Assembly (NCBI GenBank): GCA_011317545.1
Contig: WUJK01000004.1
Location: forward strand, 1,612,001-1,676,000
Origin: Coniella vitis
Lineage: Eukaryota > Ascomycota > Sordariomycetes > Diaporthales > Schizoparmaceae
Reading direction: 5' to 3'
DNA: 64,000 nt
The notes below the pieces were generated by a model that was given only the letters and a program-made list of their open reading frames with translations, was not told the DNA's origin and did not search any database. Shown here piece by piece: positions 10,589-22,712 of this stretch. Each line of letters starts with the position of its first letter. Within the stretch, counting starts at the first letter, position 1. The translations under genes and the position numbers were made by a program.

Positions 10589-11951
10589 TTAAGGCGTGAC
10601 TGTGATGTTTGTATACTTCGCAACTTTAATCACCACATTGCCGCCATTTTTGAGTATCCCACAAAATAACGCCACGAACGGCAGTTCCAACCAGTCGGTC
10701 CGGTCCCAGTGTTGTTGTATCAGCAAAGCCACCATGCTAATGTAGCTTGCCATGGAAAAGACACTAATGGAGATGGAAGTCTCTTTGCGAATGTTGATCT
10801 TGCGATAGGTAAAGTGGTATACCAAGGTGAGGGTCTTGATGATAGTTCAGAGAAAAATCGTCAGCTTTCACCGAGCAAGAAAGACGGGTCATTGATCCTC
10901 GTAAATTACATACGCTGGTGATGGTGATCCAAGTGGGAAGAAGGAGGAAGGGATCCTGGGAGCTTCCGCTGAGGTGAAGAGTCCACGATTGAAGGTATCC
11001 GTTAAGGGCAGAAATCGACACGAGGCGGAGGGCCGTGGCTGGAGGGGTATAATTGATGAGCCTAGAACGACAAGGAGACAAAAGTTGAAAGGTTAGCATG
11101 TCCTCCTTGTTCCTGCAAGCATATCCGCAGCACACATACCATCTAGACATCAAGTAATCTGTGAAGTAAAACGACAAGTATCCTGAACTGCCACACTGTG
11201 CGACCATTGGTGTCAGTCAGCTGGGTCCGAAAACGCGCACTTGATACATCAACGGATATCTCTCTTTGCGTACCCATATCATGGCCAACATCAACTCAGT
11301 CAAGAGTAGCCTTTCATTGCCAGTATCCGCTACCCCGTCGCCGTTCGCGATATGGCTGCCATCATGCGTCGCAAAGGCATGTAGCATAAGCAAGAACCGT
11401 ATTGCGAGTGGGAACCCCAGGATGATGGCTGGTAGAATCGACAAAAGGCGAAGCGAAAACAGTACGGGCTGCCAGCGCTTTTCCACGCCAAGGATGGCAG
11501 CCACGCGAGGCTGGAGGAAGGAGGGCGCGGCTACCGACTCGCCGCTTCCATCGCTGCCATCCAGGGTATGCTTCTTCTTGTTGGCTGTCGTTATCGGTGT
11601 CGACGTCGCAGGCTGGGGAGAATTGCCATTTGGGGGCGTAGGAGGGAGATGGATGTTGGTGAAGGCATGGACAGACGACGATTTCCTCTTTCTCTTTTCG
11701 AAAGTGGCTGTCGGTGGTGTTGCGACAGCTGCTGCTGCCGTTGTTGTGGTGCTGCTGGTGATAGTACTGCTGGCAGTAACTGCTGCGTAAGACGGCGGAG
11801 AGATGGACGACGTCGTGGAGGATATCGAAGCCGAGTGCGAGTGCGACGGAGAGGCCGGATTGGGCGACGAGGGGAGAGTGTTTCGGCGCTCACGGGGCTC
11901 TTCTGGGTGTGCAACGGTCGACCAGGTGCGCGACCGGGTCAGGGCAGACAT
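10589..11951 (-). CDS. EOS1: N-glycosylation protein Eos1, ER membrane
   Basis: Eos1 is an ER membrane protein linked in yeast to N-glycosylation and oxidative-stress tolerance. Four exons: 11951-11274, 11195-11140, 11061-10914 and 10834-10589 (375 aa). Introns are 78, 78 and 79 bp, with donors GTACGC, GTATGT and GTATGT. Residues 1-145 are Ser/Thr/Pro-rich and probably disordered. The conserved part starts at about 146 (FLQPRVAAILGVEKRW), followed by a long hydrophobic segment at 163-193, then YLSFYFTDYLMSRW, LINYTPPATALRL and TLHLSGSSQDPFLLLPTWI. These segments and a final pair of membrane spans in exon 4 match the fungal Eos1 pattern as I remember it. The antisense ORFs over exon 1 are shadows of its Ser/Thr codons. 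Confidence 0.82.
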
Positions 11952-12869
11952 TGCTTCCCCGACGCCTGGTGCCCACGCAAGGTCGGGGACCTTTGTAGTC
12001 TCGATAGGTGGTGGTGGTGGTTTTGGTGATTGTTGGCTGACAGTACGACATATATACTTCTTTATAGAGGAGAGGGCAAAGGAGAAGGAAGAGGCCGTAA
12101 AAGTCGTCGGGAAGCGTGGAGGTCAAGCAGAAGCCTTTTCAGGTCGTCGGAGGTTCTGGGATTGGAGTCTGGATGTTGGAGGAGAACATGGCTACTGCAC
12201 TTTGGGCTTGGTATGATTGGCGAGGATGCAACGCAAGGGTTCTGCGAAGGCCCCCAAGTCAACACCATTCAGCACGACAACAGGCCACTGGTGTCAGTTC
12301 GCTGCGCCCGTGCCCGCTGTCGCAATCCCGACCTTCTGCTTGCGATTGTCAATGCTAGGGGTTTCCTTATGGAATGCTTCAGACGTTACACGGAGAGAGC
12401 CTCGGCGTCGCAGCCAGCCGTGACAATGCATTGAAGGGTGGGAGGCAGGTACGGCTTCCCCAGTCACTTCAGAGCAGTGACCCGCTTAAAATGCCCGCTT
12501 GGAGAAGGCCCAAGAGCCCTGCCTCGCGGCCGCCCTGCCGCCAGACATAGTACTATTGCATGCCCCGGCTGGTAGGCGCCTGGCGGCAGGCAGATCTTGT
12601 GCCGGTCGTCCAAATTTTGGTTCGTGTAATTCGCAAGTCCGCATCACCACCCATCATCACCGATCAGCCCACGGCGCGTTATATCTGTGGCCAGCAACGT
12701 CTTGCTATCAGGCCTGTGAGGCAGACGCTCTAGCGCTGAGGGGGAATTGGCTGGTATAAAGCAGACGAGGGGTCGATTCGCGTCGATTTCAACGCCTTAA
12801 AACATCCACAACTCTCCCGCCCCAATTGCTTCGACCATCGAGCGCACCCCTCCCATACATAACCTCACA
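11952..12869. other. Divergent intergenic region, EOS1 / Mba1-like
   Basis: Promoters and leaders of two head-to-head genes. A GTATAAA sequence near 12754-12760, about 110 bases before the start at 12870, is a possible TATA-like element. No other gene is supported; short ORFs here lack motifs. Confidence 0.4.
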
Positions 12870-13971
12870 ATGGTTGCCACCTTTCGCACACGGCCGTTGC
12901 TCGTGGCTGTTTCGGCCAGGCCGGCCTTCTCCCACACTGCTCTTGCAGCACGCGGTCTCATGGCAAATATGGAGCAGACACGGCAATATGCAGCCAGTCG
13001 GAGACGAGTCGATCCTCGCTTCCGCAATTCTGTTGCGTACGTTAAGAAGAACCAGTCTAAGCAAGAAGCGACATCGACTGTCATGAACAACCTTATGGCT
13101 GAAGAGAAAAATTATTACGCGCAAGGTGAAATGGCCATGCTGGCACCACGTAGGTTTTCCCTTGATATTGTTGGTCGTCTAGCCCTCGTCGCATCATACG
13201 TTGCCAAGGACGACTGCCAATCACCAGGCTAACCATTTTCTTCTCTCGCGTTACGAAGGAACCATCGTCCCTCTGCCGTTCTCAAAAGCACCCTCGGCGT
13301 TTAAGGATTTCTGGCGATACTATTTTGAAATTGCCAAGCAACGTTTCGCCGACCGCTTGCAAATCCTCCAAGCGACCATGGCGCTCAAGAGCAAATTCTG
13401 GGAGCCCGCAAAGTTCAAAGCTTCCCGCAAGGAGATTCCCGACGCCGCGCTTGCGCTGCACGCCACCATGTCCGAGAATCTCGCAGCAGGAACCCCCGAA
13501 GCCAAACAGACACTGTCTCGGGTCTGCGCGCCAAAATTGCTGCGCTCACTCCTCTCTGCTATCGAGATGCGCCCGTATGGCAAGAGCTACCGCTGGGAAC
13601 GCCTCGCTGTGACGGCAAAGCCGCGCTTGGTGGACCACAAGTGGACCGATTCAGGCGCCGCAGGTTCAACCATGGCCGTGTCGTTCAGGCAGGCGGTTGT
13701 GCGAATTGCGAGCAAGCAGCGGCTGACGGAGCTCAATGCAAAGGGCGAGGAGGTTAGCAGCAAGGAGATGGACCTCGTCGAGTACTTGGTGTTGTGGAGA
13801 CGGGTGGACAAGGCGCGTCTCAAGGAAGAGGACTGGCTGATATACGGCACGCTTAAGGAGACGACGCTCGAGGAGCTGGACGAGGAGATGAACTTGATGA
13901 AGGAGCTGGGTAATCGGCGTGCATCAGAGAAACTGATTGCACGGCAAAGGGAACTCGATGCCAGCAAGTGA
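12870..13971 (+). CDS. Mba1/mL45-like mitochondrial protein (Tim44-like fold)
   Basis: Mba1 and its metazoan counterpart mL45 tie the mitoribosome to the inner membrane for co-translational insertion of mtDNA-encoded proteins. Two exons: 12870-13149 and 13259-13971 (330 aa), intron 109 bp with donor GTAGGT and a CTAAC branch sequence. Residues 1-35 are Arg/Ala/Ser-rich with few acids, a typical matrix-targeting presequence. The body has TIVPLPFSKAPSAFKDFWRY, ALHATMSENLAAGTPEAKQ, YRWERLAVTAKPRLVDHKW and the closing WLIYGTLKETTLEELDEE, matching the Tim44-like/Mba1 domain layout of filamentous fungi. Separating Mba1 from another Tim44-domain protein would need a profile search; true Tim44 has extra N-terminal regions absent here. 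Confidence 0.7.
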
Positions 13972-14399
13972 ATGTTGTTGATACGAAATGAAATAAGATT
14001 ACTTGCTCTCCACCCTTCTTCTTCCACATTATTGCGAGAGGTACAGTGATCGCGAACGTATGTATATGTGCTCATGGCCGAGTGCCATCAGACTGACGCA
14101 GCAAGAGCGGGAAAACCCCAGTTTGGAGCACTCATTACCTGCGTATCCCTTACTGACCCATTGAATCTCCCTTCTGATCCGCAATTCCTCCACTACCTCC
14201 TGGTAGCACCAGGGCGATCCGACATGACTGTGAACCGCCCCTAGATCCAGCCTGCCTCCCTGCTAGACTCCCCCAAGGCGGAAACAAATCGTATCAATCC
14301 TCGAGAGGGCATAGATTGCACGATCTCCGCTGCTGCTGCTCCTGCTGCTGCTGCTCCTCTTACTCCTTTTGACCTGCCCATCAATTCAGTCCTAAAGTC
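13972..14399. other. Convergent intergenic region with CTG-type trinucleotide tract
   Basis: Between two 3' ends. A short imperfect CTG/CTC tract lies at about 14328-14360. No gene is seen. Confidence 0.5.
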
Positions 14400-16888
14400 C
14401 TAGAAGAACTTTCCAACTTGCTTCGACGTCGTCGCGCTCTCGTCACGCACAATATCCACACTCTCATCCTCCTCTCTGACCGACACAATGGGCCGCGTCA
14501 ACGCATCAAATGGCTTGCCCGTCGTCTTGGCCACAACATACTGAAACCCAATGCGCAGCGCGCAAGCAGCAAGGCCAAACAACAGCCCGCCGACAGGAGC
14601 AGCGACAAAGGCGCCAAAGGCTCCCCAGTCTCCTTCGTACAGGCCCGCCTCCAGCAAGATCAGGTTGGCGCCCTGGTGCGCACTGCCATAGTAAATCGTG
14701 CCAAAGATGAACACGCACAGGATGCCGCCGAGACCACCGACAACGACCTCGAAGCCGCGCCACCAGTAGAGCTTTTCCGACAGGCCTATGCACAACACCG
14801 GGATGGTGGACGCGGAGAGTAAGTCGGAGATGAGGTAGATTTGCAGGATGGAGGGCGCCTTGAGGGCGATGACGATGGTGGGGATGATGACGAGAACGAC
14901 GGCTGCACGGATGAGCCAGACGTTGATGCGGTTGCGGAACAGGTCGTTGGCCGCGGAGGAAACCATGGCGGATTGGAGGGAGTCGAAGGAAGCGCAGGAC
15001 AGCGAGACGGCCATGACGAGGACAATGCCCACCACCCACGAGGGAAGCTGCTCGAGGAGGAGGAAGAAGGCCACGGAGCCGTCCTGTGTCGCGTCCCAGG
15101 CACCCGACCAGGCGGCGATGCAGCCTGTCATGCCGACGAGGGTAAGGATGATGAGGACGACCACGCAGGCAATGCTTACGCCGATCCAGAGATCACGGTC
15201 GGTTTTGGATGCGAAAGTGCGCAGCCAGAAGTTGGAGAGGAAGAAATCGTTTGTGAGGATGGCAACAGGGAAGATGTAGAGAAGTTGCCAGCCCAAAAGG
15301 TTGGGTTTCGTTAGACCAGAGGATTCTACCAAAGAGGGGTCAATGTGTGTGCGGGCGCCAATGGTGATGGTCGCGATAATAATGAGACCAATGACCATGA
15401 CGCCTTGCACGTTGTCGGTTGTGAAGGAGATGCGGAAACCACCGAGTGCTAGATATCCCCTTGAGTTAGTTGCTAGTTGACACCTGTGGTGTCTTTCAAC
15501 ACGCGAGGGCGGACATACAGGTATAAATCGTCGTGATGACACATTCCACTATCAGAATAGGCAGTGCATCGAGCCCAGTGAGGGCATTCACGGCCTGACC
15601 GATGGCAGATAGCTCCGACACCATATAAAGGAACATGGTGACGAGCGTCAAGAAGCTCAGCCACAGTGCCGTGACAACGCCATAGCGCTGGCGCGTCCAT
15701 TCAGTGAGGACGAAACCCTCAGGACACTTTCGGCGGATAATGGGACCAAGAGTCGCAAAAATGAGGAGTGGCAGAGCCGAGGTCAGCGCATACACGAGCA
15801 CGCCCTGCACGCCAGCAATGGTGCCCAGTTGCGGGTACGAGAACAGGATGCCGGAACCGAGACCTAGATGGGTCAGTATGACTGCGACGGGGAAGACGGG
15901 GGAGGAGGAGGAGGGAAAGGATGATCTTTGATCGGAGCGGCAGCACGTTTCCCACGCAAGCATTATCTTGATCGAGTAATCACGGTACAATCTCAGCTTC
16001 ATGTCCACAACTGCTTCTCCATACGATCCGTCGTCTCGATGCCCTCCGAAGTGTGTGAAGGTCGGAGGGGCATTGAGAGTTGGATCCATATGCGAATTCA
16101 GTTGCTTCCAATCCGCGCCCGTAGTGAGCCGCAGTCGCTGTCATCCCAGGGCTCGACCAGACAGACCATCACATGCACAGCACAGCGCTCAAAAAGAGGT
16201 TGACTGTTCGATGTGGCAAAAGTCTGCTTTGGAGCCCAGGACAACAGAGACAACTGTAGGTGTGAGTACGAACCTGATCTTAGTTGCGCAACCCAGTACG
16301 GTCCAGACGAGACCAACTACCCAGGAGTTGCCAACCGCGCATTTGGGGGGACGACTGAATCAAGACCGTCGCCTCTGTTTGCCTCGGTTTCCATGTCATG
16401 CTTGATAAACGCTACCGCTCTGGACCCTGTGTGGACGCGAGCGCATCGTTGCGCGTCTCACTCACCAGAGGCAATGAAGTTCATTGCGATCGGAAATGCT
16501 ATCAACAGAAACGATTAGCACAGGCTCCGCGTTGCAGTCTCCCTGTTTAGAAGGCTCTCGCCAGCAAGGAAGCTTCTCATTGAGTAGCAAGAAGTCCTGC
16601 CAGGGTTTTGGAAGGGGGAATATTCGTCTTTTGGGGGCCAAAAAAGTCCTGACCAGTCCGAGTTCTGTTTCCAGAAAGAAACTCTCCTGAAGAGTCTCTG
16701 CGGTATTTCCAGGCAAGTGCCGAGCCTAGGACCCTACAAAGTGCGATTTGTGTGAGTTCTCTCGACTGCTTCTCCTTCTGTTGCTCTTGCAGTCTGTCGC
16801 CTACTTTGAGCTGAGAGGGTACGTACAAGAAGGCACCATATGTCAGATAGACGATGGCGTTGGACGCCTGGAAAGAAGGTTGACCCAT
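14400..16888 (-). CDS. Sodium:solute symporter (SSS) family membrane transporter
   Basis: Polytopic plasma-membrane permease of the SSS superfamily, which includes fungal urea transporters. Five exons: 16888-16827, 16733-16654, 16498-16466, 15863-15519 and 15448-14400 (522 aa, in frame throughout). The N-terminal repeat core is recognisable: FLSGNRTRT at the TM1-TM2 boundary, IASGLGSGILFSYPQLGT, then FVLTEWTRQRYG and SLGGFRISFTTDNVQGVMV, all typical SSS landmarks. About 12-13 hydrophobic segments follow, with a short Glu/Asp/Arg-rich C-tail. It is shorter than Dur3-type urea transporters, so I do not assign a substrate. Exon 3 is only 33 nt, and the intron after it (16465-15864) is 602 bp, far longer than the others here. 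The exon 2 donor (GTCAGG) is weak and is the least certain junction. Confidence 0.8.
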
Positions 16889-17615
16889 GATGATAAAGTG
16901 GTTGATAGATAGCGTCGAATTTCACTGCTCAAATATCGATGGATACTATTGGAAAAGTGCAGGCCAGAGACAATGCAAGGAACTGTGACAAGACGGACAG
17001 AGGCAGGTTGAAGTTGGGGGTCCTCCTAGAATATATAGAAAGTGGAGCACCCATGTACAGCGTCAAATGAGGAAAGCCTTGGATTGCCGAGAGTTGGTTT
17101 TTTCTCTTTCTTTCCCGCTCCGATGGATGGCGTGGTCTGCTTGCGGGCTGAGAGCGAAATTTGACTCGCCCGAGAACCGTGTGGCATAGTTGAGTGGGGT
17201 ACTCGCCGTCAAAACACGGCCCTGATTGGAGCCATGGGCGCAAAGAATAACAATAGTCATAGTACGGGCGTAATTATTAGCGAAGCGCACTCCTCCCAAC
17301 CTTTCTGCAAGTGGCAATCCGGCTATGCATCCGTTACATAGCACAAATACTCTAGTGGTATGCATGGAAAAGGAATAGCCTGGAATATTGCTGCCTTGCA
17401 TAATGCAGTTCCGAGTAGGACGCAGAGTCTGAATTCAGGTGCCAGTGCCGCTATATCCCTGAGCGACACGGCCGTGTTTTGTGGCTCAATCTTGTTCTTT
17501 CAAGGTCGCCAACATGCTGCAGTAACCTGGCTTTAGACTATATGCAGATACAAAGACAAAATGCTCCGTATGAATAGAGCTGATCGACGGCATAATGGCC
17601 ATTCTCTGCTCTTGA
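16889..17615. other. Intergenic region upstream of the SSS transporter
   Basis: Spacer between two genes on the minus strand; it holds the transporter promoter and the 3' UTR of CIA30. No gene is supported. Confidence 0.4.
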
Positions 17616-18520
17616 TCAGCGATTCCACTGGATGCTCTTCCCACCCTTACTCTTGAGCTGTCCTGCATTGGGGACTTCATGCTCCTCATCGACAAAGTCC
17701 GCCTCTCGCGGGTTATTTGTAGCCCATATCCTCTCAATGTACAGGTCAAAAGGGCCCTGGATGCGATCCGTCAAGCCGATACCGACCGTGCGGATCTTTT
17801 GCCGCAGCATCTCTGTCTGGGGCTCAACGACAAAGCCGTGGTTCGTCCGCACAAAGTCGTTTATGCGAATCAGTGCCGTCTCCCATTCGCCAGGGCGTTT
17901 ACTAAAGAGTCGGTGCTGATGTATATCCGACTCCACAAGGGACTCTGTCTGGATGTTCACGTGATAGCTCCGCCCGTCAGACTTGAATCTTAGCGCCAGG
18001 AACACATAAGGGTCCAGGTCCCAGAGACTCCTGCCAAAGATTGTGTACGGTCGATCCTTTGTCCTCCATGCTGCGTAGCCTGATCTCTCAATCTGCGGCC
18101 TGTTTTCGGGCAAGCGTGTGGAAATGGAGCCGTGGAAGCGGGCATGGCCATTGGGGTTGTACGAAGATGGTTTCGAGCGGGCTTGCGCATCGGGAGCGGA
18201 ATTCGGCGGTATCCAGTCGAGCTTGACTTTGGAGTAGCCGCCGCTGTCTGCGTCGGAAAAGGGGCCGCAGTCTTTCATGGCTTCCTGACTGTGGAAGGAG
18301 AACAGCTCGCGCGGGCCAGAGGGCCCCTTGATGCCCTCCATATTGACGGCTATAGAGAAGCACAAAAGCATCCAATTAGCTTGTGTCAAGAGTACGGCAT
18401 GGGCTGTCATGGAGGGGCAGAGGGTCCTGGGGCGGCCAAACCTATCTGCGTGAGCCTCCTGAACTCGTCCATGCTGCGGGCCCAAAAGTTCTTGGCCAAG
18501 CAAGGTGATGTGACCCTCAT
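17616..18520 (-). CDS. CIA30: Complex I intermediate-associated protein CIA30 (NDUFAF1 homologue)
   Basis: Mitochondrial assembly chaperone for the membrane-arm intermediate of NADH:ubiquinone oxidoreductase, first described in Neurospora. Two exons: 18520-18442 and 18349-17616 (270 aa), intron 92 bp. Exon 1 supplies the N-terminus with KNFWARSMDEFRRL, which joins in frame to AVNMEGIKGPSGPRELFSF. The domain continues with SDADSGGYSKVKLDW, ARFHGSISTRLP, SGYAAWRTKD, LWDLDPYVFLALRFKSDGR, WETALIRINDFV and IRTVGIGLTDRIQGPFDLYIERI, the full CIA30 fold. The exon 1 donor (GTTTGG) is poor, but it is the only junction that gives a family-like N-terminus. Its presence is expected in a fungus with respiratory complex I. 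Confidence 0.9.
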
Positions 18521-20396
18521 CTTGACGGTCTGCCTGTCTTGTCTGGACGTGGGTGTCAGTGTTCAGTTGGAGATGGGTTGAGCAGCAGTGGCAGCATCAA
18601 TCGTATTGGACCGACGCTGGCAAATGCGGGTGCCATGTATGTATGTGTGGCCCGCCGTCCGGAGTCGCTTCTTTTGCTTCGTCGGTCTGATGAAAATGGG
18701 TGGGGACATGAATGGGGCCTGCCATGCAGGACGTCACTTACTGCGTACCCACGCATGCCACTGTGGGGAGCTATGCTTTTCGGATAGTGGAGCTCAAGTG
18801 GCCCGTGCACAGAGCCTCTTTCAACGACACCTGCAATGCTTGCACCACACCAGCATTGCAGACCGCCCGTTTCAAATGTTACGGCGCACCACCGACCGGC
18901 TCTTTACGCATCTACTCGGCTTCGACGTTACGCTTTCGGCAGGATAATGCATCTGGGAATGGAAAAGCAATAAATTCCCCCATGAACTGGCAGACAGCCA
19001 TCAGGAGAGGCGAGAGCATCATGTTTAGTCCGCCGTGAAAGCTCCATCATTCCGCCACCATGATGTGTCTGGCTCGGAAGACCAGCTCCGGCGAGGCATA
19101 ACAGACTCCCTGGATGCTATGACTGATTAGGAGCTTGCAATATACAGAGGCCTGGGCAAGTGCTCACAAGGCAAGGAGAGGCTTCGACTGCTGACTCGAT
19201 GGATTTTATCTTGACACACGCTCCGTCGTTGTTATTACGAGATCTCAAACAGGTTGAATGCTGTGGCTCCCGTCTCAAGTCCTAGCTTTGCTGTCTTGCT
19301 CGATCTGGCCAGAATCAGCCATGCATTGGAGTCCGAGATTTTCAGTGGGAGAACCTGATGGCCAGCCTCGTCTTGGGCTGGAGGCCGGAGAGCTCTTTAG
19401 GCCTCTTGGCTTTGGAACAATAGCCATTGAAGCTGGCGCAAAGTTGCACCGCTCGCTGGACAATGCAAAGGCTTATATTCATGAAATATGTTGGCATGTT
19501 TGGAAAGGCTATCAAGAGGACCGCGAAGACAAGTGGGGTGTTCACCTTTCATGTCTATCTCTGGTCCACAGCGTGGGCAATATACTGTTCAAAATCAGCA
19601 CACCATGGGCAGCTGAAGTTCTGCTGCCATTGTTCCACCAAAATGGATCTCGACCAACCATATATTCCGGCCCTCCACCAGGATTTGCCTTTTAGATCTC
19701 TGCAATTGCGAACATGCTGGATGGACAATGTCTTTTTGAGGCTGCCAGTATGCTCTCAAGGCTGGGCCAGCCCTGCTGCCCTCCCTGCTAGCCTGCTACG
19801 GGGTTCTCTTGGTCTGGACATTTGTGTGCATTCAAATGCCAGCGGCTTGGGTCTCTTTCCCCTCCCAGACTGCCAACTACTAGTACTCATATAGGTATCT
19901 ATATACTACTCCTAATATCACTTATCCACTTATACACTAAATGTATCCACAACACCACACAAACTCCTCGCTCACGCTCACTGAACTCTCACCACTAAAC
20001 TCCGGGTGTCCCTCAACTCGTCTGGGGCTCCTGACTGGCTCTGACCTCCTCTTTTATGACCTTCACGTCGCCAACCTTGGCCCCAGCCTGTAGACTGCGA
20101 TCATCTTGGCCACAGATCGTCGTGATGTCTTCCTTCAAGCCCTCACTGTGAATCACTTGCTCAACATCCTCGCAAGCGCTTGTCTGACCCTCGCAAACCT
20201 CAACTATTTAAACTCCTCCACGGGCTGTTCCTTTCTTCCTTGGGACCTCTCCTCCTTCTCTTTTGTTTCCCACCCTCTTTCTTATCCTCATCCAAACCCT
20301 CTACCTTCTCTTCTTTGAAACCACCACCCACTCCCTTACACTCTTTGTCCAACACGTCCAAACAACATCACCAGACATCCTTTTGCAATCAAAAAG
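18521..20396. other. Intergenic region, RRM gene leader at its 3' end
   Basis: About 1.9 kb between two divergently read genes. No ORF here carries a recognisable motif. The last 350 bases (from about 20040) are strongly pyrimidine-rich on the plus strand and should be promoter and leader of the RRM gene. Confidence 0.45.
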
Positions 20397-22712
20397 ATGT
20401 CGCCTCCTTCCAAGAACTACGACACGTCTCCCGAGCGTCCCCGCTTCCACCGTCTGAAGCCGGGCAAGCACACCAGCTCGGAGCGTGCCGCTTCTTCCTC
20501 GAGCAGCGCCTCGTCTTCGAGCGCTGACGAGCCTGGCGGTACGTTTTGCTTTGCCCTCGCTTGCATCTTCCTCCATCTATTCTCTTTGGTTTTTGACCTA
20601 CCTTGGCCGCGTTGCGGTTTGAAACGCCCGGACCAAGGTCCCCTTTCTTGTGTCCAATCCTCCTCGAATAGATCCTCACTAATCACTAATCAAACAACAG
20701 GTGTTCGACTGGACCAGTCGAACCCTTCGGACTCGCCCGAGCAGGGCTGGACTCCTGTCCGCTCTCGCAAGTCTGCTAATCGTGCCATCAAGAGCTCCCC
20801 GGCTTATGTGATTGCCACTCCCGACGACGAGGACGATGTCTTCCTCAGCCCCGGTAGGGTCCTGAAGGACCCGTCCTCGGAGCGTTCCATGACTCTCGCC
20901 GCCACGCAGAGTGTCGACGCTGGCATGGCCGCTGAGGAGCGCGGTCTGCGTGTCCACAGCCAGCAGAACCAGGCTAGTGGTAGACACGAAATCAACGGAG
21001 TCGATGCTCAGAACTTGTACCCTCCCAATGCTTGTGTGTTTGTGGCCAAGTAAGTGCTTTCTTTTCCCAACCTGTCTCTGTTCTTTCCTTGTTCCTGTTA
21101 CTTTTGCGTTGGCCGATTCAAACCGCATGCCGATTTGTTGTCGTCCCTGGACTTCGACTTTGATATTCTTTCTGGCTTGAGACATCATGACTAACACGTG
21201 CTAGCCTGCCTGAGCCCAAGGACGACATGGCCCTCGAGGCTGCAATTTACCGCGAGTTCCTGCAGTACGGAAAGTGCTGGGTCAAGATCCGTCGCGATCC
21301 TTGCCACATGCCGTTCGCTTTCGTGCAGTACACGACCAATGCTGAGGCTCTTCTGGCTCTCGAGCGTGGCAAGGGTGCCCACATCCTCGGCCGTGCTTGC
21401 CGCACAGAGCCCGTGAAGGCAAACCGGACCTACGTGATTCAGCGCAAGGACGGGCGCGCCATCACCACCAAGGAAGCCGAGCGTGCTTTGCAGCCCTATG
21501 GCTCTCTGGCAAAGTGCGAGCAGCTGCACGCCCAGCTGCGCGAGCCCCTGGGCTACCCGCCCACTGTGCTTGTCGAATTCGCCATGTTCGACTCCGAGCG
21601 CGATCTCCAGGCTGTAAGTCTTCTCCGTCTCCGCAGTCGTGGTCTTTGTGTGCTTGGCCGTGACCCTCTTCCTCTGCTTGATTTCTAACTTGGCTGCGCT
21701 TTAGGCATTCCGCATGGACCCCACGTACACGGTCATGGCGTTTGATTTGAAGCGCTCGTGTGCCATCACCCGCGTGAGCAGCGATGAGGCTTACCTGGCT
21801 GCCTGTGAGCGCGACCGGCGCTCCATCTTTGTGGGAGACCTCCCTGCTGAGGTGACCCAAGAGAGCTTGCATGAGCTCTTCTCGGAGGCCGGCGAGATCC
21901 TCAAGCTCAATATCCTCCAGCGATCCGTCCCGATCAGCCACTCCAGCACCAGCGTGATTCGAACCATGGCTTTCGTTGAGTTCACGCAGCCTGACATGCC
22001 CGAGCTTGCGATTGCAAAGTTCAGCGGCCAGTCCTTCATGGGCTCCATCATTCGCGTGGAGCGCAAGACCGTCAAGGACCGTGGCCCTCGCCACAGCCGC
22101 TCACACACTTCGCTGGGACACAAGGCTTCCGAGGAGAGTGTCGGCCGCGCCTACGTGCGCGCTACTCCCCTTCGTCAAGCCCATGCTCCTGCTGACCGTG
22201 CCTTTTCGACTCCCCGTCACGCTCACTCCTCAAACCGTGGTCATCACGTGGGAGTTGCGCCTGGTCACGTCCCACCCCCTGCATTCAACCTTGGCTATGT
22301 CAATACTGCTCCCCCCAACCACGCCGGAGGACACAACTTCATCTATGGCGGTGGTGGCCCGGCTGGTCCTTCTACCGGCTTTGTGCCCATGACTCCCCAC
22401 GGCCCTCAGCAGATGGCCCCGCACATGGCCCCGCCCATGGCCAGTCCCTGGACTTACTACTACAACAACTGGTCTGGCTTCATGCCTGGCGGTGACCCGA
22501 CTCAGGTGATGACGCCCTTCAGCATGCAGGCCCACGCTCATCTGGGCAACAGTGTCTCGCGCGAGAGCTTTGAGTTTGCTCGCTCTGGCGGCCGCTACAG
22601 TGGTAGTCGCACTGCTACTGCCCACCATCGCGGCGGTATCCAGGAGACTCCCACTCGTGGAGGCAGCCACCACACTCACAACGAAGCCGAGGCCGAGGCC
22701 GAGGCGGATTAG
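20397..22712 (+). CDS. Multi-RRM RNA-binding protein
   Basis: Four exons: 20397-20538, 20701-21049, 21205-21613 and 21705-22712 (635 aa). Introns are 162, 155 and 91 bp with good donors (GTACGT, GTAAGT, GTAAGT). Order of parts: a Ser-rich disordered N-terminus; a first RRM with RNP2-like ACVFVANLPEP and RNP1-like MPFAFVQYT; a degenerate second RRM (RTYVIQRKDGR to VLVEFAMFD); a third RRM with RSIFVGDLPAEV and TMAFVEFTQP; then a His/Pro/Gly-rich tail with many HAH and APP segments and an acidic end made of Glu-Ala repeats. The domain order is that of a conserved Pezizomycotina RRM protein of unknown role. The long pyrimidine-rich leader suggests post-transcriptional control, which is inference. 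Confidence 0.88.

Noticed and set aside
11266..12216. Plus-strand ORFs (174, 153 and 137 codons) over the EOS1 first exon and promoter
   Set aside because: Antisense shadows of Ser/Thr/Arg-rich coding sequence or promoter repeats; low-complexity translations without motifs.
20301..21197. Minus-strand ORFs opposite the RRM gene
   Set aside because: Antisense to exons and a pyrimidine-rich leader; no motif, while the plus strand has three RRMs with good splice sites.
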